The notes under the pieces are model-generated. The model was not told the DNA's origin. It saw only the letters and a program-made list of their open reading frames with translations, and searched no databases. Both the position numbers and the translations under genes were made by a program. Shown one piece after another: positions 43,475-53,143 of a stretch of 64,000 bases of DNA. The DNA is taken from contig CAVSMH010000008.1 of assembly GCA_963728965.1 (NCBI GenBank), forward strand, positions 186,001 to 250,000. The letters are read 5' to 3'. The DNA comes from DASQZT01 sp963728965. GTDB taxonomy: Bacteria; Acidobacteriota; Terriglobia; Bryobacterales; Bryobacteraceae. Each line of letters starts with the position of its first letter. Position 1 is the first letter of the stretch.

Positions 43475-45784
43475 ATGCGACTCCCCTCCCATGTGCGAGT
43501 GGCCGCGGCGGTTTGCGCGCTGGCCGGCACCCTGTTGGCGCAGCGGATCTATCAGCTTCCGCCTGCCGAACCGCCGAAGCCCGAACCGGCCAAGCCGCAG
43601 GTTCAGACGCCCGCGCCTGCTCCCCAGGGCGCTCCGGGCGCGCAGAACCCCGCCGGCGCGCAGACCCCTCCCGGCACCCAGCCGCAAGCCGCTCCCCCCG
43701 CCGCACCGCGATTGGCAGATGACCGGGGATTTCTGCTGGGCGGAGTGTCGCTTTCCGAGATGATCGAGATCCTGGCGAAGATGATGAAGATCAACTATAT
43801 TCTCGATCCGCGGGTGAAAGGCTCCGTCACCGTGTATACCTACGGCGAGGTGAAGCCGGTTGACCTCATGCCGTTTATGCAGACCATCCTGCGTGTGAAC
43901 GGCGCCACCATGGTGAAGGTGGGGGACCTTTATCGGATCGTCCCCCTGAATACCGTCTCCAACCTGCCGCTCGAACCGATGGTGAATGTTGACCCGAAGA
44001 CGCTGCCCGACGACGAGCGGATGATCCTCAATCTGGTGTTTCTGAAATACGCCACGGCCACCGAACTCGACAAACTGATCACCCCGTTCCTGGGCGAAGG
44101 CGCGGGCCACACCCCGTATGAGCCGGCGAACCTGCTGATCATCCAGGACAACAGCCGCAACATGAAACGCACCATGGAATTGATCTCTCTCTTCGATGCG
44201 GACACGTTCGCGGGACAGCGCGTGCGGCTCTTCGATGTGGAGAACAGCCGGCCGGTGGACCTGGCAAAAGAGCTCGATACCGTCTTTCACGCCTATGCTC
44301 TTTCGGAGAAAAGTTCGGCGGTGCGGTTCATCCCGGTGGACCGGATCAACACCGTCATTGCGGTTGCGCCAAACCCCGGCATCTTCGCCGAGGTGGACAA
44401 GTGGATCCGCAAGCTCGACGTACCGGTGAAGATCGCCGCCGGAGCGGTGAATAATTACGTGTACCGCCTGAAATACGGCCGTTCGGAAACCGTGGCTATG
44501 GCCATCATGGCACTCTACACCGGCAACACCATGGCTCTGGCGATGATGGCGAGCATGAATCAGTTGGGCATGACCGGCGGCATGGGCGGATATGGCATGG
44601 GCGGCATGGGTGGCATGGGCGGATACGGCATGGGCGGCATGGGTGGATACGGCATGGGGGGGTACGGTATGGGGGGAGGCGGATACGGCATGGGCGGTTA
44701 TGGCGGGATGGGGTACGGCTATGGAAACATGTTGCCACAGGCCACGTATTCCAGCCTGCCCAACAACAGTGTCAACACCGCTCCGATCAGTCCGGCTATG
44801 GGCGCCAATCCCAATCCGCAGGCCGCCGCGGGCCCGAACACCGATCTCACCGGCGCGTACCTGGGCATGTCGGCGAACGGTCAGCCCGGACAGCGGGTTC
44901 CCCACGTGATCCCCAACCCTTTCGACAATACGCTCCTGGTGCAGGGCACGCCCCAGGAATGGGAGCAGATTCAGAGCCTGCTTCGCCAGCTCGATGTCCC
45001 GCCGCGACAGGTGCTGATCGACGCGAGAATCTACGAAGTGGACCTGGTCGGCGATTTACAAGCGGGTGTGACGGCGTACCTCGAGAAGCAGGGCGTCAAA
45101 GACCGCACGCTAGGGATCACTTCCGGGGCTGGGGGTGTGACGCTTACGACCGGGGCGCTGGTGCTGCGGGCGCACGAGCTGATCGGCGTGCTGACCGCGT
45201 TCGAGTCCAAGACCCACATGCGCGTCATCTCATCGCCGAGTATCATCGCCACCGACAGCATTCCCGCGGTGATGAACGTGGGCACGGACGTACCCGTGCT
45301 TACCGGCGGAGTCGCGGGCGGGATTCAGTCCGGCGGCAATACCACCGTGTATAACTCCATCAGCAACCGCAGCACCGGCGTGACGCTGTCGATTACCGCA
45401 CGAGTGAATTCGAGCGGCGTAGTAACGATGCTGATTGACCAGGACGTCACCTCGCCGACCCAGAACAACACCAGCGGTATCGATTCGCCCTCGTTTTCCC
45501 GGCGTTCCTTTCAGACGCAGGTCACCGTGCAGGATGGCGATACCATCGCCGTGGGCGGATTCATCGGCGAGCAGCGCTCGGAGATCTCGGGCGGAGTGCC
45601 GGTACTGCATCGAATCCCGTACCTGGGCGCCCTATTTGGCACCAAGAACTACAGCAAGACGCGCAACGAGCTGATCATCTTCCTGACGCCGCGGGTCATC
45701 TACGACACCAACCAGATCCAGGATGCGACCGACGAGATCAGGGGCAATCTGAAGCGCATTCAGAAAATCATCAAGGAACAGTAG
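43475..45784 (+). CDS. gspD: Type II secretion outer-membrane secretin
   Basis: The outer-membrane channel of the T2SS. 769 residues from ATG 43475 with a signal peptide (ends LLAQ), then a Pro/Gln/Ala linker. N0 is at about 85-160 (GVSLSEMIEILAKMMKINY, VYTYGEVKPVDLMPFM). Repeated N domains follow (LKYATATELDKLITPFLGEG, ILVQGTPQEWEQI-like). The secretin beta domain covers about 520-755 (VLIDARIYEVDLVGDLQAGV, TGVTLSITARVNSSGVV, GDTIAVGGFIGEQRSEI, NELIIFLTPRVI). A Gly/Met/Tyr-rich insert of about 50 residues lies in the third N domain. It ends the operon. Confidence 0.92.
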   Translation: MRLPSHVRVAAAVCALAGTLLAQRIYQLPPAEPPKPEPAKPQVQTPAPAPQGAPGAQNPAGAQTPPGTQPQAAPPAAPRLADDRGFLLGGVSLSEMIEILAKMMKINYILDPRVKGSVTVYTYGEVKPVDLMPFMQTILRVNGATMVKVGDLYRIVPLNTVSNLPLEPMVNVDPKTLPDDERMILNLVFLKYATATELDKLITPFLGEGAGHTPYEPANLLIIQDNSRNMKRTMELISLFDADTFAGQRVRLFDVENSRPVDLAKELDTVFHAYALSEKSSAVRFIPVDRINTVIAVAPNPGIFAEVDKWIRKLDVPVKIAAGAVNNYVYRLKYGRSETVAMAIMALYTGNTMALAMMASMNQLGMTGGMGGYGMGGMGGMGGYGMGGMGGYGMGGYGMGGGGYGMGGYGGMGYGYGNMLPQATYSSLPNNSVNTAPISPAMGANPNPQAAAGPNTDLTGAYLGMSANGQPGQRVPHVIPNPFDNTLLVQGTPQEWEQIQSLLRQLDVPPRQVLIDARIYEVDLVGDLQAGVTAYLEKQGVKDRTLGITSGAGGVTLTTGALVLRAHELIGVLTAFESKTHMRVISSPSIIATDSIPAVMNVGTDVPVLTGGVAGGIQSGGNTTVYNSISNRSTGVTLSITARVNSSGVVTMLIDQDVTSPTQNNTSGIDSPSFSRRSFQTQVTVQDGDTIAVGGFIGEQRSEISGGVPVLHRIPYLGALFGTKNYSKTRNELIIFLTPRVIYDTNQIQDATDEIRGNLKRIQKIIKEQ
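44578..44728 (+). repeat. Gly-Met-Tyr-rich repeat inside gspD
   Basis: About 50 codons of imperfect GGMGGYGMGG units, residues about 368-418 of the secretin. The DNA repeats GGCATGGGCGG and GGATACGGCATG. By position it fills the loop of an N3-like domain, where GspD proteins of other bacteria carry a Gly/Ser-rich loop inside the channel. The copy number may vary between strains. Confidence 0.85.
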
Positions 45785-45808
45785 GCGGCCCGGTGGGGCG
45801 CTTGTCTG

Positions 45809-47725
45809 TTACCGGACCGGCAACGGCGGGGGCAGGTCCATCGCCGGATTCCGCGCGAAGAAGCCCCAGGGCACCAGCTTGAATCCGGCGGCGTGCACCG
45901 GCATCACCGGCCAATCCTCCGGCCGCGGGTTATGGGTGATCCCCATGACGTACCACAGCACTACATCGCGATCGTGCACCGGCCGGTCCGCGGCGGTCCA
46001 CTTGGGAAGACCGTCGCCGCCGCTGCTCTGGTACGGGTACATGCCCGCTGCATACAGTTCCGACGGGCTGTATGGCGTCACCCATACGTGGGCGTTCAGG
46101 AACCCCGCCCGTTTGCGCACCCAGGCATCGGGCAACAGGAACGGAACCGCGTTTTCCCCGGGCAGCAAAGCGTAACCGGAAGGCTGGCCCAGGGCATTTT
46201 TGGCGGACGTACTCTCCACGATCCAGCGGCGGCTGGTCTCCAGGTTGATCCGTCGTTGTGCCTGGCGCTCGGTGGCAAGCGGCGTCATCTGCATCGTGAA
46301 TGCCCCGCCGTACGGATTCCGCGGGCCTGCCGGAACGGACGCGCTGTTCATTTCCAGGACCCGGTTCGCCACGCCGTCCACGTCCATGTCGAGCCGGAAG
46401 GCGAAAAAGTGCTGGTGATGAACCGCCGCCAGGTTCTTCGCCACCAGGTGCGCGTAGGGATCGTGGGTGCCTCCAGCCACCGCCTTGGCCGCCATGATCC
46501 CGGTAAGGGCTACGCTCATCTCCAGCGTCCCGTTCTGGTGGAAGATCCAGTCGAAGCCGTATTCGTAATTGCCGGCCTCGCTGAGGTAGGAGATCACCAG
46601 GTCGCGGGCCCGCCGCGTTTCGTCGCCGTGCTTCCATACCACGCCGGCATCGCGCTCATAGATCGCCACCGCGCGCGGAATCGTGCGCGGCTCGCCGGTT
46701 TCATCGGCTACCACGGCGTCGAGCACGGTGCAGTTCTGTGGGCAGTCCGCACCAGGACGGAGCGAGCTGGCAAGCATTCCCAGCCCCAGTTCGCCCACAT
46801 CGAAGCTGTTGCGGAAGAACCACGCGCCGCCGGGGTCGCCATACGGCACGACCATTTCCGAAAGCGAGCCGCGATACATCACCGGCCGGACCCTGCCGCC
46901 ATCCTCGTAGCCCACGGTATAGAGCACCAGGCCCTCGCGCGGATGCAGCGCGTAGCGGAATCGCCACTTCTGCCAGCGCACTTCGCCATCTTCGATCCGA
47001 AAGCCCGCACCCGCCGGCTGGGTGATGTTCAGCGGCGCGGGCGCCTCGCGCAGAGGCCCGCCCGCATTCAGTTCTCCGCTTTCTTGCGGCACCGGCGTAT
47101 TCCGATCGGTGTCCAGGAAATCGATTACTGTTCCCGTCGTGAGGTTGACGTGCGCGGCCACGCCCTCCACCGGATGCGCGTAGAAGTTTTGCCCGCCCGC
47201 GCTGTAGTACGGCGTGACCCGTACGATCCGGCTTCCGTCGTCGCCCGCCAGGCCGAAGTACCCGGCTGGCCAGGCCACCGTCACCACGCTGGCGTTGCGC
47301 AGTTTGCGCGCGCGCATGGCCTCCTGCCAGCGCGCATCGGCGCGGACAATATGGTCGGCCAGGCCGGAATCGGCTTCCCCCACCGGGGGCTGCGCGCCGG
47401 GCACCTCTGTCCACGAAGCCAGGTGCTTCGCCGAAAGATCGGCGATCCCGTCATAGGTACGGTTCGCCGCCGCATCGTATACCGTCACGAATGCCCGGCG
47501 CGGCACGGCCGCATGGCGCAGCACCATTTCTTTGGGCGGCTCGTCGAGCGCGATCATGCTGAACCGAGGCGCCGCCGGGAGCCGGCCGGAAGCGCGCAGA
47601 ATCGCCACGGCCTCGCGGATCTCCGCGGCCGAAAGCGGCGCCAGCGGATTCGGTCCCGACGCGGCCGAAGCCGGGTGGCAGGCAATCTCCGCCAAGGCGA
47701 AGACCAGCACAATCACGGCTCGCAT
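45809..47725 (-). CDS. Copper-containing amine oxidase, exported
   Basis: It oxidises primary amines to aldehydes, giving NH3 and H2O2, using copper and the self-made cofactor topaquinone. 638 residues with a signal peptide (ends ASAA). The cofactor Tyr is Y387 in EAGNYEYGFDW (the NYxY motif). The base Asp lies in RNSFDVGELGLG. The copper His ligands are in AVHHQHFFAFRLDMD (HxH) and ITHNPRPEDWP. Domain order (N2, N3, catalytic) is normal. It lies 24 bp from the convergent gspD end. Periplasmic location and use of amines as a C/N source are inferred. Confidence 0.9.
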   Translation of the reverse strand: MRAVIVLVFALAEIACHPASAASGPNPLAPLSAAEIREAVAILRASGRLPAAPRFSMIALDEPPKEMVLRHAAVPRRAFVTVYDAAANRTYDGIADLSAKHLASWTEVPGAQPPVGEADSGLADHIVRADARWQEAMRARKLRNASVVTVAWPAGYFGLAGDDGSRIVRVTPYYSAGGQNFYAHPVEGVAAHVNLTTGTVIDFLDTDRNTPVPQESGELNAGGPLREAPAPLNITQPAGAGFRIEDGEVRWQKWRFRYALHPREGLVLYTVGYEDGGRVRPVMYRGSLSEMVVPYGDPGGAWFFRNSFDVGELGLGMLASSLRPGADCPQNCTVLDAVVADETGEPRTIPRAVAIYERDAGVVWKHGDETRRARDLVISYLSEAGNYEYGFDWIFHQNGTLEMSVALTGIMAAKAVAGGTHDPYAHLVAKNLAAVHHQHFFAFRLDMDVDGVANRVLEMNSASVPAGPRNPYGGAFTMQMTPLATERQAQRRINLETSRRWIVESTSAKNALGQPSGYALLPGENAVPFLLPDAWVRKRAGFLNAHVWVTPYSPSELYAAGMYPYQSSGGDGLPKWTAADRPVHDRDVVLWYVMGITHNPRPEDWPVMPVHAAGFKLVPWGFFARNPAMDLPPPLPVR

Positions 47726-47735
47726 GGCCCCCCGC

Positions 47736-49298
47736 TCAGGCTCCGATCACCTTTAGCGCCACCGCGTATTCGCTAGGTTTGGCGGGCGGCATCTCCACTT
47801 TAAGCGCCGCTTCGTCCTGCGTGAACTTCACCTTTCCCCGGTGGCCTACCAGTTCCACCCCGCGGATCTTACCCACGCCTAGCTTGCCGCCGAGCGCCAG
47901 CGTGGGAATCACCGCCTCGCGTTCCGGCCAGCCCATCACGAAAGCGTAGAGCGTCGCTCCTTTCGCCGTAAACCGCACGTCATTCGCGGTGAGGTCTTTG
48001 CGGTTGCGCTCGTTAAACCCCAGCTCCTGCGAGTTCGGCGCGGTGATGTTTCCCGACACTTTCCACGGGCGGGTACCGTAGATGCCCTCGGCGTTCACCT
48101 CCATCCACCGCGTGATGGCCTCCAGCACCTGCAGCTCTTCGGCGTCCGGCTTGCCGCTGTTGGGCAGCGGAATATTCAGCATCAGGTTGCCGTTCCGGCT
48201 CACGATGTCGCACAGCATGTCCACCACAGTCTTCGGTGTTTTGTATTTGATGCCGCGCTTGTAGTGCCAGTTGCCGATGCAGGTGTCGGTTTGCCATGGC
48301 TCGGGCCGGATGTCGTTGGCCACACCGCGTTCGATGTCGAGAGCGCACGTACCTTGCTCACAATCTTTGCGGTTCTTGCTGGTGTACACGCCCTCCACGT
48401 TGCCGCCGTGCAGCCGGGCATTGGCGTTGTAGAAGTGCGACACCAGCCGGTACCCCCAGGAGTCGAACGGAATGCCGCCATCGGTGTACAGCAGGTCGGG
48501 CTGGTAGTTGTCGATGAGGTCCTGGATGCGACGGAAATATTCCAGCTTCCAGGAATCCGGCGCCACGCGGCTCATGGCTTGCGTGGGGATCGGCTGGTCC
48601 TTCGGGAAGGGGTGGTACAGGTCCGCGTAGGCCGGGTCGCTGCCATCGTATGGCACGCCCGCCATCGGACCGCTCTTGTCCGCGCCGTGCGACACGGCCA
48701 GCCAGTTATAGCTGTTGGAGAGGTGCTCGCTCACCGCGAACTTCAGCCCGTATTTCTGCGCGGCCTTGCGCCACAGTCCCACCACGTCCTTCTTCGGGCC
48801 GGTGGCCACGGCGTTCCACCGCGGCTGATATTTGGAGTTCCACAAGTCGAAATTGTCGTGGTGCACGCCCATGCTCATGAAGTACTTCGCTCCGGCTTTC
48901 TTGTAGAGTTGCATGAGATGGTCGGGGTCGAACTCGGCGCCCTTCCACTGCGGGCAGAGGTCCTTGTAACCCACCTTCGAGGGATGTCCGTAATGCTCCA
49001 GGTGATACTTGTATTGCGCCTGCGTTTCGATGTACATGTTGCGGGCGTACCAGTCGCCGTCCTCCACGCCGGACTGCGGCCCCCAATGCGCCCAGATGCC
49101 GAACTTGGCATCGCGAAACCACTCGGGAATGTGATAATCACGCAGCGATTCCGCGGTTCCGTTGAACGGTCCCCGGACGATTTCGGGAATGGCCTCTTGC
49201 GCGGCCGACTTACGGGTGGCGATGAGGGCGGGGGCGCCCACCAGCGCACGGACGGCGGTTCGCCGGGTTATGTGCTTCACGGGCACATCGTACCGCAT
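47736..49298 (-). CDS. GH29 alpha-L-fucosidase, exported
   Basis: It removes alpha-L-fucose from glycans with retention. 520 residues. An N-terminal Tat-like signal (KHITRRTAVRALVGAPALIA), then the catalytic barrel with GH29 blocks KFGIWAHWGPQS, KYFMSMGVHHDNFDLW (His pair), AVSEHLSNSYN, and nucleophile Asp in LLYTDGGIPFDSWG. The later SRNGNLMLNIPLPNSG is a GH29 hallmark. A C-terminal beta domain follows (FTAKGATLYAFVMGWPE). It lies next to the amine oxidase (11 bp) and upstream of it, so both may be one transcript. The TonB-dependent receptor gene upstream could supply the substrate. Confidence 0.9.
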   Translation of the reverse strand: MRYDVPVKHITRRTAVRALVGAPALIATRKSAAQEAIPEIVRGPFNGTAESLRDYHIPEWFRDAKFGIWAHWGPQSGVEDGDWYARNMYIETQAQYKYHLEHYGHPSKVGYKDLCPQWKGAEFDPDHLMQLYKKAGAKYFMSMGVHHDNFDLWNSKYQPRWNAVATGPKKDVVGLWRKAAQKYGLKFAVSEHLSNSYNWLAVSHGADKSGPMAGVPYDGSDPAYADLYHPFPKDQPIPTQAMSRVAPDSWKLEYFRRIQDLIDNYQPDLLYTDGGIPFDSWGYRLVSHFYNANARLHGGNVEGVYTSKNRKDCEQGTCALDIERGVANDIRPEPWQTDTCIGNWHYKRGIKYKTPKTVVDMLCDIVSRNGNLMLNIPLPNSGKPDAEELQVLEAITRWMEVNAEGIYGTRPWKVSGNITAPNSQELGFNERNRKDLTANDVRFTAKGATLYAFVMGWPEREAVIPTLALGGKLGVGKIRGVELVGHRGKVKFTQDEAALKVEMPPAKPSEYAVALKVIGA

Positions 49299-49531
49299 CC
49301 GCCGGGGGCCGGGGAGGCCGCGCCGGCCTCCCGGCCGGACGCCACGCCCTTAGTCCGGGGCAACTCCCGACGGATCATGACTATGCGGCTCGACCTGCGG
49401 ATGTCAGAGTGATCAACCGTCGCAAACTGCCCTCTCGCCCCCTCCACCTGCGCTGCGGCCGCATGAGTCAGACCCATGCTCGGAAGGAAACGACATCCGT
49501 TAAAACAAAGCTCGACAAGGTCACTACCCTA

Positions 49532-52500
49532 TCAGAAGTAGAACTTCAGCGCCAACTGGATGATCCGCGGATCGGCTGCGCCGCGAATGCCGCCGAAGTT
49601 CCCGCTGCTCACCCCCACCTCGGGGTCGTTCAGTTGAGCGTGGTTGAAGATGTTGAAGAACTCGCCGCGAAGTTGAAACCGCAAATTTTCGCGCGCCGCG
49701 AATGGGTAGAAGTTCTTGATGAGCCCCATATCCATATTGGTGCTGTCGGGGCCGCGGAAAGCGCCTTTGCCGATGTTGCCGAACGTCCCCACGGCGGGCA
49801 GCGCAAACAGGGACGTATTGAGCCATGGCACGCACGTACCCGAACCGCATCCGCTGCGTGCGCTCTCCGGGGCGGTACCGCCATATTGACTGAGACTCCC
49901 GACGAAGTCCGCACGGTCCCCGCCCAGATTGGTTTTGGACCGGTCGGTGCCGGCCAGTATCGTGAGCGCGCCGCCCGAGGTGTGGGTCAGGATGCCGGTC
50001 CATTGCCAGCCGCCGAGGACGGTCCGTACGGCGGAGTTCATCCCCGTCAGCCGCGGCAGGTCCCACACGAAGGAGGCCACCAGCCGGTGCGTATGATCGA
50101 AATCCGACGGCCCGGTTTCGAAGGCGCCCTGCGCCGGATCTCCGTACGGGCGGCCGGATCCCTTGCTCGAGCCCAAATCGGTGATGCCGCCATTCGACGC
50201 CAACGCAATGTCCATCGCTTTGGAATAAGTGTAGTTCGCCAGCAGGGTCAGGCTCTTCATGATGCTGTTCGAGCCCGCGCCGGGACGTTTCTGAATGCCC
50301 ACTTGAAGGGCATGGTAGTCGGACATCCCGTTGTTTTGATTTTCGAGAATGTCCGTGAACGGCTGGTAGGGCCGGCTGGCTTCGGTTCCCACTCCCGCTG
50401 CTCTGGGGTTGAGGTCCACGTCCTGGCGCAGATGCACCCCGCGCAGTCCCACGTAGGAAAGGTTAAACACGGTGTCGGACCGCAACTGGTGTTCGATCGT
50501 GAGGTTCCAGTCGAAGGTCGTCGGCGTCACCCACTTGCGGCCCGGTTCCAGGCTGAAGGCCGCCACCGGCGGAGTGAAAGCCACGTCCGCGGGAATCGCA
50601 TCGAGCGTGAAGCGCTGCGGAAATCCGGCCGCAAACGCCGGAATGCTCTGGGCAGGATTCTGGAATGGGATGAGACTGTTGGGAGCGTTCGGCTCCACCA
50701 GGTCGGCTCGCAAACTGAACGGCTGGGTGATGGCCGCATCGTTGAGGAACAGGCCCGGTAGCCTTGTGGAGTAGAACACGCCGCCTCCGGCGCGGATTAC
50801 AGTTTTCCCGTTCCCGAATGGATCGTAGGCAAACCCCACGCGCGGCGCCAAATTATTCCGGTCCCCCAACTGCCCGGTCTCGGGCACGTCGATCCCATTG
50901 TACGAGTCCCCAACAAAAAACAGCCCCGGAGGCGTCGTCGGGATCACGGACGAACGAACTCCCGCCGCATACGCGTCCGGCCGGAACTGCTCGATGCGCC
51001 CGTAAATCTCCTTCATCACGCTCTGCGGCTCCCATCGCAGGCCCAGGGTCAGCGAGAGGCGCGGATGCACCTTCCACTTATCCTCGACATACAGTCCGAC
51101 CACACTCTGGCGGGAGTCCGAATAGTCTCCCGAAGTCTGGCTGAACGAATGCAAGTGCCCCATTACAAAGCTGGCCAGCGCCAGGCCGGAGAGGTCGTCC
51201 GTGAACTGCCAGCTTCCGTTTTCCAGATCGGTGTTGCGAATGTTCGACTGGTTGCGCTCGAAATTGCCGCCGAAACTGATGGTGTGTTTTCCGCGGCTCA
51301 GCGTCGCCTGGTCGCGGATTTCGCCGGTGTTCCGGATGAACTTGGCGTCGGTGAAGTTGCCCACACCAAAGTATCCGCCCTGGATGCCGAATCCGCGAAT
51401 GCCGCCTTCCGATTTGGGCAGTTGGAAAATCGTCGCGCCGAAGTCGTTAAACTGCGGCACGTTTCCACCCTGGCCGCGCACCGAAGCCGCGCGCACCGCG
51501 CTCACCACCGCGTTGTTCACGAAGCGGGGCCCCGCCACCCACGTATACCCGATGGCGTAATTCTGCGACTGCACGGTCGATCCGGTCCCGTCGGTGAGCA
51601 GGCTCTTGCCATCATAGGGTGCGGCGTTGACAAAGCGGTCCAGGTAGAATCTCGCATACAGTTTGTCCTGACCGCGCAGCACCTGGTCGAAGCGGGTCAC
51701 ATACTCGTTGAAATCCTGCCGGCTGGGAGTTCCATACGTAATCCTGCCGTTGGCCGCTGCCTGATCGATGGGCAGATACTTTGCCATCGCCACCGCGACC
51801 GGGCTCACCGGAATCCCCAAGTTGCCCGGGAAGGGAAGCCCGTTTGTCGGGTCGTTGACCTGCACGACTTTGGCTTTCGGATTGATCGCCGCGTCCGGAT
51901 TCAGGTAGTTCGAGAAGTCGCCCTTCAGATTGGCGGACGTGGGCAGGATGGTGTTGGAGGCGTTGTTCTGCGTCCGAATCCGCGTAGCCTGGTAGCCGAA
52001 GAAGATAAAGCTGCTGTCTTTCTTGATGGGGCCGCCCACGGTCCCGCCGAATTGATTGCGCTTGAGTGGATCCACTTGCGCCGCGAAGAAATTGCGCGCA
52101 TTAAGGCTGCGGTTCCGCACGAATTCGAAGAGATTCCCGTGCCAGTTATTGGTGCCGGATTTCGTCACCACGTTGACCACCGCGCCGGCGTTGGCGCCGT
52201 ATTGCGTGTCGAAACTGTTGGTCTGCACGCTGAATTCCTGGAGCGCATCCGGAAAGGGAAACGGATTGTTGGTGTTGCTCATCAGGTCTTCGTTGTTGCC
52301 GCCATCCAGGTTGTAACTGATCTGGTCCGGGCGCGCTCCGTTAACGGCGATCGATTCGGCGCCCGGAACCTGTTTCGTGTTTCCCTGCTGCACGCCATGC
52401 CCGTTGGCGCCCACTGTGCCGGGCACCAGCAGCGTCAGGTCGGCGGCGTTGCGTCCGTTCAACGGCAGTTCCACCACCCGCGAGCGCTCGATCACCTGGC

Positions 52501-52894
52501 TCAAAACCGGCGTCACCGTATTGACCAGCGTGGTGGCGGCTTCCACCGTGACCGTCTCGGAGGGCTGCCCCAATTGAAGTTGGATCTGGAGCGCGCCGAT
52601 CTGGTCGGCAAGAAGGGTTACGTTTTGAACGAACGTCTTGAATCCGGCGGCTTCCACTGACACCCGGTAAGTAGCCGGGAGGAGAGTGGGAACGTTGAAC
52701 TGACCGCTGGAATTGGTGACGGCAGAACGCTTCACGGCAGTTCCTTCCTGCGTGAGCGTTACGACGGCCCCTGCAATCACCGCCCCGCTCGGGTCAATCA
52801 CGGTTCCGGTGATCGCGGCATTGCCACCACCCTGGCCGTAAGCCGCGGCTGAAATCCAAACGATGATGCTGCAAACGGCAGCCAGCTTCCTCAT
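49532..52894 (-). CDS. Oar-like TonB-dependent receptor with carboxypeptidase-regulatory domain
   Basis: An outer-membrane transporter of 1120 residues. ATG 52894 is set by GGAGG nearby and opens the signal peptide MRKLAAVCSIIVWISAAAYG. A CarboxypepD_reg-like domain is at about 25-110 (ITGTVIDPSGAVIAGAVV), a plug domain at about 120-260 (PLNGRNAADLTLLVPG, SYNLDGGNNEDL), and then the beta-barrel, ending in IIQLALKFYF with terminal Phe. This is the common Acidobacteriota form used for large glycan or peptide substrates. There is no SusD gene. The nearby fucosidase and esterase suggest a complex carbohydrate, which is inference. Confidence 0.9.
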   Translation of the reverse strand: MRKLAAVCSIIVWISAAAYGQGGGNAAITGTVIDPSGAVIAGAVVTLTQEGTAVKRSAVTNSSGQFNVPTLLPATYRVSVEAAGFKTFVQNVTLLADQIGALQIQLQLGQPSETVTVEAATTLVNTVTPVLSQVIERSRVVELPLNGRNAADLTLLVPGTVGANGHGVQQGNTKQVPGAESIAVNGARPDQISYNLDGGNNEDLMSNTNNPFPFPDALQEFSVQTNSFDTQYGANAGAVVNVVTKSGTNNWHGNLFEFVRNRSLNARNFFAAQVDPLKRNQFGGTVGGPIKKDSSFIFFGYQATRIRTQNNASNTILPTSANLKGDFSNYLNPDAAINPKAKVVQVNDPTNGLPFPGNLGIPVSPVAVAMAKYLPIDQAAANGRITYGTPSRQDFNEYVTRFDQVLRGQDKLYARFYLDRFVNAAPYDGKSLLTDGTGSTVQSQNYAIGYTWVAGPRFVNNAVVSAVRAASVRGQGGNVPQFNDFGATIFQLPKSEGGIRGFGIQGGYFGVGNFTDAKFIRNTGEIRDQATLSRGKHTISFGGNFERNQSNIRNTDLENGSWQFTDDLSGLALASFVMGHLHSFSQTSGDYSDSRQSVVGLYVEDKWKVHPRLSLTLGLRWEPQSVMKEIYGRIEQFRPDAYAAGVRSSVIPTTPPGLFFVGDSYNGIDVPETGQLGDRNNLAPRVGFAYDPFGNGKTVIRAGGGVFYSTRLPGLFLNDAAITQPFSLRADLVEPNAPNSLIPFQNPAQSIPAFAAGFPQRFTLDAIPADVAFTPPVAAFSLEPGRKWVTPTTFDWNLTIEHQLRSDTVFNLSYVGLRGVHLRQDVDLNPRAAGVGTEASRPYQPFTDILENQNNGMSDYHALQVGIQKRPGAGSNSIMKSLTLLANYTYSKAMDIALASNGGITDLGSSKGSGRPYGDPAQGAFETGPSDFDHTHRLVASFVWDLPRLTGMNSAVRTVLGGWQWTGILTHTSGGALTILAGTDRSKTNLGGDRADFVGSLSQYGGTAPESARSGCGSGTCVPWLNTSLFALPAVGTFGNIGKGAFRGPDSTNMDMGLIKNFYPFAARENLRFQLRGEFFNIFNHAQLNDPEVGVSSGNFGGIRGAADPRIIQLALKFYF

Positions 52895-53143
52895 GAACAC
52901 CTCCATAGTTGGACTGCGGAGGGAAGCTGTTTCGAACAGCCGCGATTTCCGTCCACCCAAATCCGTTTCCCGACCGCTGGGCATGATCGAGGGCGCTTAC
53001 TTCGGCTGCTGCGCCTGCCCTGTATTTTGCCGCGAATCGGGCCAGGTTTCTAACCCAGGCGTCCGCGGTTTTCTGCCCTGGCCCCACTCTTCACGGGAAC
53101 GACCCTCGGCTCCCCACCCTGAGTCATTTTGTTCAATGGCCGA
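52895..53143 (-). promoter_or_regulatory. Long structured leader of the TonB-dependent receptor gene
   Basis: About 240 bases of untranslated leader lie between the promoter and the ATG. Two long complementary pairs occur: 53039-53046 with 53077-53084 (8 bp, perfect) and 53030-53036 with 53062-53068 (7 bp, one G-U). The pairs interleave, so together they would form a pseudoknot. A further pair set exists closer to the start (GGGCA/TGCCC around GGCGC/GCGCC). No known riboswitch consensus was matched with confidence. No open reading frame is convincing here. Confidence 0.4.

Noticed and set aside
44578..44728. CRISPR-like or intergenic tandem repeat
   Set aside because: The repeats are imperfect, have no spacers and encode a Gly-rich stretch in frame within gspD.
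45785..45835. Terminator hairpin after gspD (CCGGT/ACCGG)
   Set aside because: The stem is only 5 bp with a long loop and no T-run, and it runs into the amine oxidase coding end.
45893..47776. A 627-codon plus-strand frame opposite the amine oxidase gene
   Set aside because: It is His/Arg/Val-rich with no family, and is the complement of a well-supported copper amine oxidase.
49299..49531. A gene or regulatory RNA between the fucosidase and receptor genes
   Set aside because: No frame with sensible composition, no clear promoter or hairpin; left as plain spacer.
49409..50761. A 450-codon plus-strand frame opposite the receptor gene end
   Set aside because: The minus-strand receptor frame is continuous through it and ends in a normal beta-barrel terminus.
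52895..53143. Cobalamin or SAM-I riboswitch in the receptor leader
   Set aside because: Only short pieces (AGAAACCTGGCC, CTGGCCCGAT) resemble those classes; the conserved cores and helix order are absent.
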